Source: Rhodoblastus sp.
GTDB lineage: Bacteria; Pseudomonadota; Alphaproteobacteria; Rhizobiales; Beijerinckiaceae
NCBI RefSeq assembly: GCF_019449565.1
Contig: NZ_JAGRPM010000086.1
Coordinates: 1-40,722, forward strand
Direction: 5' to 3'
DNA length: 40,722 bases
Below the pieces are notes generated by a model. That model did not search any database. It had not been told where the DNA came from and worked only from the letters and a program-made list of their open reading frames with translations. Position 1 is the stretch's first letter. Each line of letters opens with the position of its first letter. This document shows, piece after piece, positions 15,647 to 23,615 of this stretch. The translations under genes and the position numbers were made by a program.

Positions 15647-17239
15647 TTAGGTTACGATAGTGGTTCCGCCCGCGAAATGAATGGTTGCGTTGACCGAGGT
15701 GAGTTTCTGGCCATCGCCGAACGTGATGGTTGTGATGCCGCCAGACACCACCTTCGAAGCGATGCTGGCCTGAGTGTTCGATTCGTTGATCGTAGTGCGA
15801 TCCGCGCTTCCACCCCAGACCGTAGCATTGCCTTGGAGACCCGCGCCGATCGTGTCTCTTCCCGAGCCAGCAACAATCGTGTCATTTCCAGCACTGGTAT
15901 AGAATGTGGTGTTGCCCACACTGCTGGTCATGAGATCGTTGCCTGAGCCGCCGGCAATCGTATCGATGGCTCCGGCAGTCAGACCGCCATGCATTTCCGC
16001 GTTTCCAGATCCGGCATGCATAAGAGTGTTACCGCCGCCCCACATCGTGTCGTTGCCCGAACCGCCCCACATCTGGGTCTGGCCGGAGCCGCCGTACATC
16101 AGGGTATTGCCGTAAGTGCTCGCCATGAGAGCCTGGCCGGAGCCGCCGTAAATCGTATCCGTTGCACCGGCCATATTACCGGCCTGGATCGTGTCCGAAC
16201 CGGAGCCGCCGTGCATTTCGGTATGGCCACCGCCCCACATCGTATCGTTGCCCGAACCGCCCCAGATTGTATTCTGGCCGACATCGCCCAATATCAGCGT
16301 ATTGCCGGCAGTGCTGGACAGCAGGTTGTGGCCAGTGCCACCGTAGATCGTGTCGGTCGCGCCGACTGAATTGCCGCCCTGGATCGTATCCGTTCCAGAG
16401 CCGCCGTGTATTTCGGTATGGCCGCCACCCCAAATTGTATCGCTGCCGGAGCCGCTCCAGACTGTGTTCTGGCCAACATCTGCCAATATCAGCGTATTAC
16501 CGTAAGTGCTGGCAAGCAGGTTGTGGCCCGTACCGCCGTAGATCGTGTCGGTCGCGCCGACCGTGTTGCCACCCTGGATCGTGTCCGTACCGGAGCCGCC
16601 ATGCATTGCGGTATGGCCTCCGCCCCACATCGTATCGCTGCCGGAGCCGCTCCAGATCGTATTCTGGCCGCTCTCGCCGAGCAGCAGCGAATTGCCATAA
16701 GTGCTGGACAGCAGGTTGTGGCCCGTACCGCCGTAGATCGTGTCGGTCGCGCCGACCGAATTGCCGCCCTGGATCGTTGCGTTTCCGGAGCCGCCGTGCA
16801 TTTCGGTGGTGCCGGAACCCCACAATGCATCGGCGCCAGAACCCGCATAAAGCGTGTTCGCGCCCAAACCAGCCAACAACAGATTATTGCCGTTCCAAAC
16901 AGTTAGGCTGATCGCGCCATCGCCACCGACGAGCGTGTCTTTGCCCGGCCCGATGTAATTGATAGAACCGGGGTCTGCGAGAACATTCCCGCCATTGGAA
17001 TCGGTGACGGTCGCGGTGGTGCCATCAGAGCCCGCATAAAGGAACAACTCACCACTGCTATAGCTCAGCGTGTAAGAGCCCGGAGCAGCCTCTACCGTCG
17101 TGTGCAGAGTGCCAGATCCACTCGGAAGGAGGCCGGCCTGAGTGAGCGCGGAGATAATTCGCGCACTTTCTTCTGGAGTCTTTTTGATCTCCGTTAAAGT
17201 AGCATCCAGTTGCGACCTGGTGAGGTCATAAGTAGCCAT
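15647..17239 (-). CDS. RTX-like repeat protein built of 65-residue super-repeats
   Basis: A 530-residue Gly/Asn/Thr/Ser-rich protein without Sec signal peptide. Residues 1-45 are a helical head (LTRSQLDATLTEIKKTPEES). From about residue 95 it consists of degenerate RTX nonapeptide-like units (GGSGNDTMWGGG, GGTGHNLL, GSGSDTI) in a 65-residue super-repeat, four full copies at 182-441, an incomplete one at 126-181 and a partial one after 442. It ends TTITFGDGQKL...GGTTIVT, a hydrophobic C-terminus as in type I secretion substrates. Calcium-dependent folding outside the cell is expected for RTX proteins, though many units here lack the canonical Asp. GGAG lies eight bases before the ATG. It directly follows the 300-residue gene (56-base gap). 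It could be an adhesin or surface-layer protein (inference). Confidence 0.85.
   Translation of the reverse strand: MATYDLTRSQLDATLTEIKKTPEESARIISALTQAGLLPSGSGTLHTTVEAAPGSYTLSYSSGELFLYAGSDGTTATVTDSNGGNVLADPGSINYIGPGKDTLVGGDGAISLTVWNGNNLLLAGLGANTLYAGSGADALWGSGTTEMHGGSGNATIQGGNSVGATDTIYGGTGHNLLSSTYGNSLLLGESGQNTIWSGSGSDTMWGGGHTAMHGGSGTDTIQGGNTVGATDTIYGGTGHNLLASTYGNTLILADVGQNTVWSGSGSDTIWGGGHTEIHGGSGTDTIQGGNSVGATDTIYGGTGHNLLSSTAGNTLILGDVGQNTIWGGSGNDTMWGGGHTEMHGGSGSDTIQAGNMAGATDTIYGGSGQALMASTYGNTLMYGGSGQTQMWGGSGNDTMWGGGNTLMHAGSGNAEMHGGLTAGAIDTIAGGSGNDLMTSSVGNTTFYTSAGNDTIVAGSGRDTIGAGLQGNATVWGGSADRTTINESNTQASIASKVVSGGITTITFGDGQKLTSVNATIHFAGGTTIVT
15917..16864 (-). repeat. 195-bp tandem repeats inside the RTX-like gene
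   Basis: Four consecutive 195-base units (16696 down to 15917) are followed, at the 5' side, by a 168-base unit (16864-16697). The short unit lacks exactly 27 bases, one nonapeptide. Units are highly similar at DNA level over long stretches (for example around 16330, 16530 and 16730), pointing to recent duplication. Confidence 0.9.
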
Positions 17240-17295
17240 ACGACAAGCTCCGCAATTCTAAACCAATGACAGGGTTCAATACCTGACCGAATTCT

Positions 17296-18198
17296 TTAAG
17301 CCTGCGACGATGCCCGGAATACCCTGACCCGGGTTTCCCTATTTTGTTCCGCCGCCACGCCATTCGTCGCCGCCGGCAAGAGCGGGAAGCTATTCCCGAC
17401 CATGACATCCGATTTGCATTCGAGATCCAGGCGAAGGCCTACTAGCGGATCCGCCGCGCCAGAACCCACAAGCTCGACTTCCCGCCCCCGCTTGCTGACA
17501 ATCGCCGCACCCAGGAATAAAGCTTCGGCGCGAAGGGCAAATCGCGCCGAAGCTTCTCCTGCAAGCCTGAGCCGAAGTCCCACAAGCGGAGTTGCGCGAC
17601 CCCGCGTGCCAGCGAATACTCCTGCCGGCGCCCAATCGAACCAGCGCGGAGGATTGGTCGCCACCAAGACCTGAACATCGATTCGCACCCCAGCCGGAAG
17701 CGCACCACGAATTTCTAATCCTTCGATCGCCGCAGGCGCGCCGGGACCAGCAATCCATTGCGCCCCAGAAACTTCCACATCACCTCGACGGGCAACGTGG
17801 GCGCAAATACGAAGTCCAGGCCCGGCGCCACCTTGCTCGGTCGCGAGCCCAGGAGCGCTCCCTAAACCTGACGCGAATGATCCCTCTCCCGCCGCGATGA
17901 GTTCGAGGGCAAAGGAGGCTTCATATGAAGCTCCTGTGCTCTGGCGAATGAGCTTGATGGAGAGCTCTCCCGGCCGCTTCGCGTGAACGACAAGCGCCTC
18001 CCCGGGGCAAGAAAGCAGCCCAGGCGAAACGCCCGGCGCGGAAATGACTTCGATGAACGCCTCATTTCCCGCCGCTGGACGCGCGATCGCAACCGGCGGC
18101 AGCCCAAGGACTGAACTCGAAACATACTTGAGGAGATAGAGCCCGCGACCCACTTGCGTTGTCGTCACACGCTCAAGAACCGCGTCGCCCAACTGCAT
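17296..18198 (-). CDS. Unrecognised 300-residue protein upstream of the RTX-like gene
   Basis: I recognise no family. The 300-residue protein has no signal peptide or membrane segment and is rich in alternating hydrophobic beta-strand patterns. Two near-identical segments (ATPLVGLRLRLAG at 202-214 and ADPLVGLRLDLEC at 249-261) lie 47 residues apart, so the C-terminal half seems to hold two copies of a beta module; a PPRWFDWAPAGVFAG aromatic patch precedes them. The N-terminal region (11-75) may be a separate beta domain. It lies 56 bases upstream of the RTX-like gene in the same direction, suggesting cotranscription and a joint role, for example chaperone, capping or carbohydrate-binding partner (speculation). 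GGTGAGGG abuts the ATG. Confidence 0.65.
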   Translation of the reverse strand: MQLGDAVLERVTTTQVGRGLYLLKYVSSSVLGLPPVAIARPAAGNEAFIEVISAPGVSPGLLSCPGEALVVHAKRPGELSIKLIRQSTGASYEASFALELIAAGEGSFASGLGSAPGLATEQGGAGPGLRICAHVARRGDVEVSGAQWIAGPGAPAAIEGLEIRGALPAGVRIDVQVLVATNPPRWFDWAPAGVFAGTRGRATPLVGLRLRLAGEASARFALRAEALFLGAAIVSKRGREVELVGSGAADPLVGLRLDLECKSDVMVGNSFPLLPAATNGVAAEQNRETRVRVFRASSQA

Positions 18199-18378
18199 CC
18201 CTCACCAGCTAGATTACGCGAAGCAAAAGGCTACTACACCTACTCGTCCCCCGCGCAAACCGAATCATGCCACCATGGAATAGCATGCATATATCCATGT
18301 ACGTTACGTAAGCCTTAACGGTGCAATTATGCAAGCCGAAACTCGCCGGCGCACCGTGCGCACGCCGTTTCGGAGAGG

Positions 18379-18522
18379 ATGGTCCACAATTTAAAACCGA
18401 GTGCGCCGCTTCTTGCGGCCGCCACGCGCGGCAAGCCCCGCGTTGACGATAACTGGGGCATAAGCGGCATCGTTCATGTTCTGAAATCGGGCGGGCGTTG
18501 GATCGATGCCGTTCCGCACGCT
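18379..18522 (+). pseudogene. IS5-family transposase N-terminal remnant
   Basis: The frame reads TRGKPRVDDNWGISGIVHVL followed by KSGGRWIDAVP, the N-terminal part of IS5 (IS427-group) transposases. Similarity ends abruptly after 'DAVP' (about 18522) and no catalytic domain follows. The rest of the gene-free stretch 18199-18694 holds nothing else I can name; its first 150 bases are AT-richer and could carry the promoter of the 17296-18198 gene. Confidence 0.65.
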
Positions 18523-18694
18523 CGCGCAAATCGGGCCATCTTCCTTTCACCACCCGCACACATAGCAGTCCGGCCCGTCGCATTCGGTTCTGGCTCGTCC
18601 ACATCGGGGCCCTCCCGATTCCGGCCACTTCCTTGAATCACATCCGTTTCATGTGATTCAACTTCTTTCCGGACGGACACTTACACCAAGCGAT

Positions 18695-19417
18695 CTATCG
18701 TTCTGACTCGAGCGGCCAGCGAATTCCACCCGCGCGCTCGACCTTTTCTGTTTGCGAGCCAGCCCGCGACCGTTTAAAATGCATTGTTTTCGCTACCGGT
18801 TTATGTGGCACTCCTGCTGCAAGCGTCAGCGCGTTCCAGTGCCAGTCTTCGTGACCGAAACCCAACTCCAAGTCATTGCGCCGAAATGGGAACTTCCGAA
18901 AGAGGCTAGTGCGCGCAAACGACATTGCGTCCCAATAGTTCATCCAAGACAAGTAACCCGGATCGCAAAGCGCACTTTCGGAATCGACATGCCACCAAAA
19001 AAGCCGTCGGTCACCGAAGATCAGGTTACAGGCGGAATGGGCAACAATCTCGGGACGTTTCTCAACCAGCCTCCAGGCTTCTACCAACCAATTTTCGGTC
19101 CAGAGATCATCGCAGTCGAGAAACGCTGCGCAAAGGCCCCGGGCGATTTCGATCCCGCGGTTGCGCGCCAAACCGGGATCGCCCTCGTCGGTTTCGAGAA
19201 ATCGCGCAAAGCCACCCAACGCCGATCGAAGTGTTGACGCCGTTACGCTGTCGGCGCGATCAAGCACGACAATAATTTCGTGACTCAGCCCCTCCGCAGT
19301 CGACTGCAACAGCGCCGCTTGGGCGCTTCTGGCGGAAACGCCCGCGATCACGCCCTCGCGATGCGCAGTCAAGATAACAGATATATCCAGATTGGTACTC
19401 AATGCGCTAACCTCCAA
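18695..19417 (-). CDS. Family-2 glycosyltransferase
   Basis: A 240-residue GT-A domain: LDISVILTAHREGVIAGVSA, EIIVVLDRADS, GLARNRGIEIARG, the metal motif LDCDDLWTENW and a conserved FGHEDWHWNALTLA near the end. It is close in layout to the N-terminal half of the fused protein at 23616-25718 (LTADGDDL, FEDWHHNMEAVA). It lies 15 bases after the GT4 gene at 19433-21025 in the same direction, so the pair forms an operon that may act in sequence on one acceptor. The donor sugar is unknown. Confidence 0.84.
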   Translation of the reverse strand: MEVSALSTNLDISVILTAHREGVIAGVSARSAQAALLQSTAEGLSHEIIVVLDRADSVTASTLRSALGGFARFLETDEGDPGLARNRGIEIARGLCAAFLDCDDLWTENWLVEAWRLVEKRPEIVAHSACNLIFGDRRLFWWHVDSESALCDPGYLSWMNYWDAMSFARTSLFRKFPFRRNDLELGFGHEDWHWNALTLAAGVPHKPVAKTMHFKRSRAGSQTEKVERAGGIRWPLESER

Positions 19418-19432
19418 TCCCCTTGGCGCCTA

Positions 19433-21025
19433 TCATTCGCCGTAAAATCCTTTGAGCGCCTGGTCGTAGCACGCCGGAGTATGACGGCTGCGAATCCTCG
19501 CTTGAAGCGCATGAACTTTGGCAATTCGGGCTCCGGCATCACTTAACATGTCGCGTAGCGCCGCGACATAGGCGCTCGGATCCTCCGGCTCCCGTACCGG
19601 CCAGCCGGTTTCCTCATCGATTAACTCGGGGACCCCGCCAACCGCGCTTGCCGTGATTGGAACGCCCAAGGCGGCACATTCGATCAAAATGGTCGGCAGC
19701 CCGTCCCAGGCGGATGTGTAGATCCAGCCATCCGAAGCGGCCAGCGGCAATTCGCCGAAGGACGCAAAAGAGCCATGCATCGTCACGTTCGGCGGCAGGC
19801 GGGTAAGATCCGGCGGCGCGTCAAGAACCGCCTTTCCCCAGCAGGCGAAATCGACATCTGGCATTGACTGGGCAATTGTCAGCAATAAATCAAAACGCTT
19901 TTGGCGGTCGAGCCGTCCAGCCCAAAGCAGCAGCGGCCTCGGCCGCGACGGGCGGCTTTGGACCTGCGGCCTCACTGCCGGCATTTCAGCCACAGGCGTC
20001 ATGGCAGGCGAATAAATCGTGAATAGTTTTGCCTGCAACTCCGGCGGCAGTGCATACCTTGCTGTAAGGGACCTAGCCAAATCGGCGCTATCCAGAATAG
20101 CGGCGCTGAGATGCTGAATTATGCTAGCGAAATACATAACGGGGTATCCGACCTCAATCCCCTCAGGCGTGCGATCAGCACAGAAGTAATACGCATAGAG
20201 ACGGAACTGGACAGCCAGCTGCGCTCCAAAATCGTCGAACATTTCGAAGCAAATGCGGCTATTTACATTGAAAATTCGCTTCGGCGCTATCTCCTGAATC
20301 AAGGTATAAAGCGCACGAGGCTTATTACTGAATGCCGCTAGAACACCAGAAATATCTATGCTTGCGACTGTCTCATGAAACCAGTCTGGACGCTCCCATT
20401 CAGACCCTTCCGTACGCAGGATCAACGTCCGCCCCAATTTCGATATCGCGTTGGCCAGCACGCCTGCCACAAAATCCGCTCCACCCAGCCTGCAGCAGGG
20501 CATCAGGACGACCGATACGAACGGACCCGGAGGCAGGATCCTGCGCATAGCCACAATCTGGTGATATTCAGCATCATGCCACTGAGGAAGAATCTGGGCT
20601 TCATTCCCCGAGGGAATGCCAATATTCGGCTCGAAGGCGGCGGCGCGCCGGCAAAGCTTGTGGATCTCGCCGGAGACATAAAACGTCGCCATTTCGTTAA
20701 TAGTTACCCTAACCTGGGGGTCAGTCAGGTACAATTCTTGAAATTTCGCTGTCCAGGCGGGGCTGACCGGGGGAAAAAGCCTGGCGTCGTTCTGCGCCCC
20801 ACCAACGCAATAGCCCGCCTCACCTACCTGCGCGGGTGAGCCCGGCAGCAATGCCGCCTTGGCCAATCGCTTCCGGAGCGACTTTCGAAGGCGCCGGGAA
20901 AAATCACGAGGAAAATGCCGAATTTTGCGGGCTAGCTGACCAATGAGCCAGCGCGAACTTTCGCTATTGCTTTCCCATTGCCGGACCCGCTCTCGCAAAC
21001 TTTCCAAATCTCGCCCATCTTGCAT
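19433..21025 (-). CDS. Family-4 glycosyltransferase with N-terminal extension
   Basis: A 530-residue protein. The first ~60 residues are charged and helical, possibly coiled coil (ESLRERVRQWESNSESSRWL, RRLRKSLRKRLAKA). Then comes a GT-B N-lobe (VSVVLMPCCRLGGADFVAGV) and a GT4 C-lobe: PLLLWAGRLDRQKRFDLLL, VTMHGSFASFGEL, SAWDGLPTILIECAALGVPI with the EX7E-type glutamate, and GGVPELIDEETGWPV. A cytoplasmic sugar transferase with unknown donor. It is the first gene of a two-gene operon with the GT2 at 18695-19417. The C-lobe is similar in style to the C-terminal half of the fused protein at 23616-25718. Confidence 0.84.
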   Translation of the reverse strand: MQDGRDLESLRERVRQWESNSESSRWLIGQLARKIRHFPRDFSRRLRKSLRKRLAKAALLPGSPAQVGEAGYCVGGAQNDARLFPPVSPAWTAKFQELYLTDPQVRVTINEMATFYVSGEIHKLCRRAAAFEPNIGIPSGNEAQILPQWHDAEYHQIVAMRRILPPGPFVSVVLMPCCRLGGADFVAGVLANAISKLGRTLILRTEGSEWERPDWFHETVASIDISGVLAAFSNKPRALYTLIQEIAPKRIFNVNSRICFEMFDDFGAQLAVQFRLYAYYFCADRTPEGIEVGYPVMYFASIIQHLSAAILDSADLARSLTARYALPPELQAKLFTIYSPAMTPVAEMPAVRPQVQSRPSRPRPLLLWAGRLDRQKRFDLLLTIAQSMPDVDFACWGKAVLDAPPDLTRLPPNVTMHGSFASFGELPLAASDGWIYTSAWDGLPTILIECAALGVPITASAVGGVPELIDEETGWPVREPEDPSAYVAALRDMLSDAGARIAKVHALQARIRSRHTPACYDQALKGFYGE

Positions 21026-21203
21026 TTGTTGGCCTTCTCAAGACTGCGATGTAGCGCCAGCAACCCACACCCCATGCGTACAAAAAAAGCTCTAATACTT
21101 ACACTCATAACTCATGTACGCACGCGCTGAAGCAGCAAAAGAATACAGCATTGCCATTTAGCTTCAGAGTTTGTTCCTACGTCCAAGAACCTGTGAACAG
21201 CTC

Positions 21204-22121
21204 TCATTTGGCGGATGAATGAAGCCAGGCCCAACTCTGCCTTACTCCTTCGTCAAGCCCAATATTGCAACGCCAGCCAAAAGTTTTTCCAGCGCGAGAG
21301 ACATCGAGAATCGAACGCGGAACGTCGACTTGGCGCCCGGGCTTGTAATTGGTGGCGATATTGGCTCCGGACACCGCTCGAATAATATCGATAATATCGT
21401 TCAACGACTGCCCTTGTCCGCTGCCTGCATTGAAGGGGCCGACGCTATCGCTGGCGGCCGCCATGACGCAGAGCCGTGCGAGATCGGCGACGTGGAAATA
21501 GTCACGCACGACGCTGCCATCGCCCCAAATCTCAATGGGCTGACCGTCGTGCACCCGCTTGAGGAACGTTGAAATGACGCCCTGCACCCCCGAATGCGCC
21601 TGACGCGGTCCATAGGGGTTGGAAGCACGGATAACCACCGACGAGACTCCCCGAAAATTCCGGTACATTTCGAGATAACTCTCAATCGCGACCTTCACAA
21701 TTCCATACGAATTGATGGGACGAAGCGGGTGGTCCTCCGGAACCGGAACTATAGCGGGCGCGCCATAAACCGTCCCTCCCGATGACAGGTACAGAATGCG
21801 GCTCACCCCCAAGCTGACCATCGTGTCTAATAAACAAAGTGTATTAATAAGATTATCTTGCACATCTGCCTTTGGATCAAGATTAGCAGTCGATGGAAAC
21901 GTTGTGCTGATAAGATGAAATACTGTATCGATGCCCGCAAGGGCTTCAATCAAAGTCATATGGTCGGAAAAATTGCCGAAGCGATACTCAACGCCATCGA
22001 GCGGCGAACGGAATCGCTCGGGCTGGCGATCCAGTATGCGCACCGAATGCCCCTGCGCAACAAGCGCATCAACCACATGCGAGCCGACAAAGCCGCAACC
22101 GCCGAGCACAAGCGCCTTCAT
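21204..22121 (-). CDS. Extended SDR, UDP-glucose 4-epimerase-like
   Basis: The 305-residue NAD-dependent epimerase/dehydratase has the glycine motif GGCGFVGSHVV (7-17), FHLIS, active-site Ser113-Ser114 (YLSSGGTVYG), the catalytic pair Tyr139-x3-Lys143 (SYGIVKVAIESYL), SNPYGPRQ and WGDGSVVRDYFHVADLA. The pattern fits GalE/WbpP-like enzymes that epimerise UDP-hexoses. It presumably supplies an activated sugar to the neighbouring glycosyltransferases. A gap of 178 bases separates it from the GT4 gene downstream, so it may have its own promoter or read through. Confidence 0.87.
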   Translation of the reverse strand: MKALVLGGCGFVGSHVVDALVAQGHSVRILDRQPERFRSPLDGVEYRFGNFSDHMTLIEALAGIDTVFHLISTTFPSTANLDPKADVQDNLINTLCLLDTMVSLGVSRILYLSSGGTVYGAPAIVPVPEDHPLRPINSYGIVKVAIESYLEMYRNFRGVSSVVIRASNPYGPRQAHSGVQGVISTFLKRVHDGQPIEIWGDGSVVRDYFHVADLARLCVMAAASDSVGPFNAGSGQGQSLNDIIDIIRAVSGANIATNYKPGRQVDVPRSILDVSRAGKTFGWRCNIGLDEGVRQSWAWLHSSAK

Positions 22122-22489
22122 CTTCCGCCATCAGCAAAGAAGCCCGCAACGATCGGTGAAAAGCGCTTAGAATGGTTCATCAAGGATATGAATTCCATAC
22201 CATTTCAAAGCCCCCTGCTATCGGTATCCGCCAAGTTCGCGGAAGTACGAATTGATTGAATTTACCAAATCTATCCCGCGGCCTACAGCCGTTTGCGATT
22301 TTTATAACATGGACCCCGCCGCGCACCACGACCGGAACTTGCCACCAACTGTCTCGCAGGTTCTATCTCTTATTTGCAGGAAATCGAATTGTCCACCTGC
22401 AACCGGGCGTTTTTTCTGGTGACCTGCCACGGAACTTTCAACCAGCGGCGATTGCGGACGCGACTGGCTTTACGCATTCGGCCCCAGAC
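22122..22489. other. Gene-free stretch between the epimerase gene and the IS5 copy
   Basis: I see no convincing coding frame, RNA gene or clear inverted repeat. It should hold the promoter of the minus-strand epimerase gene at its left side and the (unresolved) 3' terminus of the IS5 copy near 22440-22485. Confidence 0.4.
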
Positions 22490-23181
22490 TCAATTGGCCC
22501 ACCATATGATGCTGGCGGCGATATAAACAGCGCTCGCGAAGACGTGGGCGAGTTTGTCGTATCGGGTGGCGATCCGCCTCCAATCCTTGAGGCGGCAGAA
22601 CATCCGTTCGACCAGATTTCTTTGCCTGTAAGCTTCCTTGTCGAAAGCGTGAAAGCGCTTTCGTGTGGGATTGTTCGGGATAACCGGACAGGTTCCGCGC
22701 TCGTTAAGGAATGCACGCAGCCCGTTTGAATCATAAGCCGTATCCGCCATACAGAGCCGCGCCGATGGCAGCGGGCTCAACAAGGCCAAGGCGGCGCGAA
22801 TGTCACCCAGCTGGCCCGGCGTTATCTCGAAGGCGATGGGTCGTCCGCCTCCATCAACAACGGCATGGATTTTCGTCGTGCGACCACCCCGCGAGCGCCC
22901 AATCGCCTGTTCAGACGCCCCCCTTTTCCGCCTGCGGCCGAACGATGGGCTTTCGCTGTGGTCGAGTCGATCATCTGGACGTCGTCGGGACTGAGTTCGA
23001 CCAGGGCGGCGAACAGCCGTCGCCAATGCCCCTTGATGCTCCAACGCCGAAACCGATTGTAGATCGTGGTCGGCGGGCCATAAGCAGAGGGCGTGTCTTG
23101 CCAGCGGCAACCCGATTTCAACACGTGAATAATGCCGCTGATGATGCGACGATCATCGTCACGCCGCGCACCCGGTTGATT
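22490..23181 (-). pseudogene. IS5-family (IS427-type) transposase, 5'-truncated
   Basis: Frame 1 reads NQPGARRDDDRRIISGIIHV, KSGCRWQDTPSAYGPPTTIY, NRFRRWSIKGHWRRLFAALV and QMIDSTTAKAHRSAAGGKGG; after an A4G6 run the second frame continues EQAIGRSRGGRTTKIHAVVD, MADTAYDSNGLR and NLVERMFCRLKDWRRIATRY, ending IIWWAN. D (MIDSTT), D (MADTAYD) and E (LVERMF) of the DDE triad are present. Frame switching at the A4G6 run is normal for the IS427 group. The copy is judged defective because a TAA (23182-23184) closes the frame just ahead of the first recognisable residues, so the first ~20-25 residues are missing or out of frame. Terminal inverted repeats were not resolved. Confidence 0.75.
22918..22927 (-). 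promoter_or_regulatory. Likely -1 ribosomal frameshift site (AAAAGGGGGG)
   Basis: On the minus strand the run GGA AAA GGG GGG lies where the first transposase frame must shift by -1 to enter the second, as in other IS427-group elements. Confidence 0.55.
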
Positions 23182-23345
23182 TTAAGCGGCTTGCTTCGCC
23201 GCCCACCGGCACCTTCCGGCAATACGGCGCGACCGATCCCGCAAACCGGCTGGCGGCGAGCTGGAAGCACTGGAATCCGACTCACGCCCCTTTCGATGAA
23301 GTCGAGGGCAAAGCCGGCAACTTTCATCCACACTGCCTTCAAACG

Positions 23346-23372
23346 ATCAGGCCGCCATGGCGGCCTGATTTT
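23346..23372 (+). terminator. Terminator-like perfect palindrome
   Basis: atcaggccgcca is followed directly by its complement tggcggcctgat (24-base perfect palindrome) and TTTT. A closely related sequence is at 34728-34753. Confidence 0.65.
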
Positions 23373-23382
23373 ATCCAAAATA

Positions 23383-23397
23383 CCCCCCCCCCCCCCC
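23383..23397. repeat. Homopolymer of 15 C
   Basis: Fifteen uninterrupted C lie 219 bases ahead of the start codon of the fused GT2-GT4 gene. They are outside any coding frame I support. Confidence 0.9.
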
Positions 23398-23615
23398 GGA
23401 AACCCCGAGCGGTTCGGGGCAACATCCGGCGAATCAGTCACAATGCGTTTTGACGACCGGTTTTTTGGGGGCTTCCGACTGTAAAAAATCTTGCTATGAC
23501 ACATCGTCGCTGTTAACATTTAGATGGCAGATAGACTCCGGATATACGTAAAAAATGCACCCCCGGATGCGGTGATAGGCTCAACTGGAATTTCAACTAT
23601 TTATGGGGCGATATT

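Larger units (their letters stand above)
23182..23615. other. Intergenic stretch with possible gene tail, hairpin and C tract
   Basis: On the plus strand an open frame reads FRQYGATDPANRLAASWKHW then NPTHAPFDEVEGKAGNFHPH and QTIRPP, running into the terminator-like hairpin at 23346. It looks more protein-like than the alternatives and could be the tail of a gene cut by the IS5 copy, but I cannot name it. After the hairpin come 15 consecutive C and then an AT-rich stretch (about 23470-23610) that probably holds the promoter of the fused glycosyltransferase gene. Confidence 0.35.

Noticed and set aside
15917..16864. Regularly spaced repeats that could suggest a CRISPR array
   Set aside because: The units are 195 bases, contiguous, in frame and code for RTX-like turns; there are no spacers and no cas genes.
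16162..16911. Arg/Cys/Ser-rich plus-strand frame over the repeat region
   Set aside because: Antisense shadow of the RTX repeats; its repeated RPTSYRC-like pattern simply mirrors the DNA repeats.
8783..18198. A complete ABC-exporter or Wzx/Wzy polysaccharide locus
   Set aside because: No transporter, flippase, polymerase or chain-length regulator gene is present in the window, so the export route cannot be named.
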